A stretch of 14,007 nt of DNA from an uncultured Cloacibacillus sp. (GTDB lineage: Bacteria > Synergistota > Synergistia > Synergistales > Synergistaceae). Below the pieces are notes generated by a model. The model saw only the letters and a program-made list of their open reading frames with translations. It made no database searches and had not been told where the DNA came from. The position numbers and the translations under genes are program-made. The stretch covers positions 1-14,007 of the forward strand of contig CAKSWL010000032.1 of the NCBI GenBank assembly GCA_934511335.1, written 5' to 3'. Shown piece by piece: positions 13,019 through 14,007 of this stretch (the stretch's first letter is position 1; each line of letters begins with the position of its first letter).

Positions 13019-13924
13019 ATGGGCGCGGAGCTTGTGATTTCCGCGGACAACGAGGGACGCCGCGTCGACCGTGTGCTGCGCACCCTCTGGCCGCAGGTGC
13101 CGCTCGGTGCGATCATGAAAGCGATCCGCACTGGCTGTGTGCGTCTTGACGGGAAAAAGACGAGGGCCGAGGCGCGCCTTGAAAAGGGACAGCGCCTCTA
13201 TGTGCCTTGGGAAGAACAGGCCGGTGCGTCGGAGAGGCGGAGCGCCGACGAAGCTTGCATAAAAAAGCCGCCGCTAGAGACTCTCTACCGGGACGATTAC
13301 CTCTGGGTTGTGAATAAACCGGCGGGACTGCTGACGCAGCCCGACGTAAAGGGTGGGGATTCTCTGATAACGCGCGCGCTCGCCGAGCTTGGCTGGAGCC
13401 GCGGCGATTACCGCCCAGCGACGGTGCAGCGGCTGGACCGCAACACCACGGGCGCGGTGATAATCGCGCTCACCGGCGCGGCTCAGCGCCGCCTCGCGGA
13501 GCTGATACGCGAGCGTCGAATAAGAAAACTCTACCATGCCGTAGTCGAGGGCGTAACCGACGAATCGGGGCGCGTGAACCTGCCGCTTTTAAAAGACAGC
13601 GCCGCGAACATCGTCCGTCCCGACAAAGATGGACAGACGGCCCTCACATTATATAGAAGGCTTGCGGCAGCCGGCACCCTGAGCGTAGTCGAGGCCGAGC
13701 TCGTTACGGGCCGCCCTCACCAGGCGCGCGTCCATCTTGCCGCGATCGGCCACCCGATAGTGGGGGACGCCAAATACGGAAGCGGCCGCGGCGCGAAACG
13801 CCCGCTGCTTCACGCGAGGACGATAATATTTCCCGCGGACGCCGGGCTGCCGGCGGCGCTGCGCGGCGCCGCCGTGGCCGCGCCGCTGCCCGCGGATATG
13901 AAAAAATATGGGGGAGATGTTTAA
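13019..13924 (+). CDS. RluA-family ribosomal/tRNA pseudouridine synthase with S4 domain
   Basis: This 301-residue enzyme isomerises uridine to pseudouridine in RNA. An S4-type RNA-binding domain covers about 1-65 (GRRVDRVLRTLWPQVP, then GCVRLDGKKTR). The RluA catalytic domain follows: VVNKPAGLLTQP (97-108), the active-site motif QRLDRNTTG (137-145) with catalytic Asp140, KLYHAVVEG (170-178), TGRPHQARVHLAAIGHPIVG (230-249) and LLHAR. The usual motif is HRLDxxTSG, so His is replaced by Gln137 and Ser by Thr144. Length is normal for RluC/RluD. ATG 13019 follows the stop of the OB/HD gene with one base between (TAAAATG), and GGAAGAG lies at 13007-13013, indicating coupled translation. The target uridine cannot be told from sequence. 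Confidence 0.93.
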   Translation: MGAELVISADNEGRRVDRVLRTLWPQVPLGAIMKAIRTGCVRLDGKKTRAEARLEKGQRLYVPWEEQAGASERRSADEACIKKPPLETLYRDDYLWVVNKPAGLLTQPDVKGGDSLITRALAELGWSRGDYRPATVQRLDRNTTGAVIIALTGAAQRRLAELIRERRIRKLYHAVVEGVTDESGRVNLPLLKDSAANIVRPDKDGQTALTLYRRLAAAGTLSVVEAELVTGRPHQARVHLAAIGHPIVGDAKYGSGRGAKRPLLHARTIIFPADAGLPAALRGAAVAAPLPADMKKYGGDV

Positions 13925-14007
13925 CAGATTAGATGTGACCGCTGTTCAGAAAAGCCCTGCCGTGAGGGGATGGCCTGCACCGCCTGCGACGCTGCGGCGC
14001 TTTACGC
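13917..14007 (+). CDS. Possible start of a further gene, frame ambiguous, cut by window end
   Basis: Two readings compete. ATG 13917 (GGGGAG just upstream, overlapping the RluA-family stop) opens a frame MFNRLDVTAVQKSP with no recognisable content. The frame of base 13934 gives CDRCSEKPCREGMACTAC, a Cys cluster with spacing C-x2-C-x4-C-x5-C-x2-C that looks like a real metal-binding N-terminus, but it has no ATG, GTG or TTG before the RluA-family TAA; only ATT 13928 could start it. A one-base frame change would join the two. The product is unknown; a small zinc or iron-sulfur protein is possible. Confidence 0.3.
   Translation, partial: MFNRLDVTAVQKSPAVRGWPAPPATLRRFT

Overview
This window looks like a chromosomal segment from a GC-rich, diderm, anaerobic amino-acid-fermenting bacterium, most plausibly a member of the Synergistota (Cloacibacillus/Synergistes-like). 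That placement is inference. It rests on the mix of TRAP-type carboxylate transporters, an LpxL-type lipid acyltransferase (which implies an outer membrane), a YerC-type TrpR-like regulator, a short archaeal/eukaryote-type prolyl-tRNA synthetase and a YhaM-like OB/HD nuclease. No 16S or other phylogenetic marker was available to test it. No rRNA, tRNA, CRISPR array, insertion sequence or phage gene was seen.

Layout, left to right. (1) Bases 1-509 hold the C-terminal end of a fused TRAP permease, closed by a good hairpin terminator. (2) A plus-strand cluster follows at 611-2438: a half-length AbrB-type membrane protein, an LpxL/HtrB-family acyltransferase and a RuvX/YqgF-like RNase H-fold protein, tightly packed or overlapping. 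(3) It meets a convergent minus-strand pair (3270-2430): a YerC-type TrpR-like regulator and a degenerate short-chain-dehydrogenase-like protein. (4) proS is transcribed divergently from that pair and ends before a 19-bp perfect inverted repeat. (5) A long minus-strand block follows. Read from its promoter end, it runs PLP aminotransferase (own terminator), mnmE, a stand-alone polyketide-synthase-type acyltransferase, a small putative exported protein, and TRAP dctQ and dctM, with a terminator after dctM. (6) A plus-strand pair closes the window: a YhaM-like OB/HD phosphohydrolase and an RluA-family pseudouridine synthase, one base apart. A possible Cys-rich gene starts at the right edge.

Most of the content is translation and RNA maintenance (proS, mnmE, RluA-type enzyme, OB/HD nuclease) mixed with uptake and use of small organic or amino acids (two TRAP systems, aminotransferase). 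The least ordinary stretch is about 6.5-9 kb. There an acyltransferase with a polyketide-synthase KS-AT linker, but no ketosynthase beside it, is followed by a small exported protein and an orphan TRAP pair lacking its binding protein. All three transcription units share a CTGATATAT motif in their upstream gaps. Other regulatory candidates are a 20-bp inverted repeat filling the spacer of the mnmE promoter, a tandem 9-bp repeat beside the yerC-like promoter, and paired repeats around the aminotransferase -10 box.
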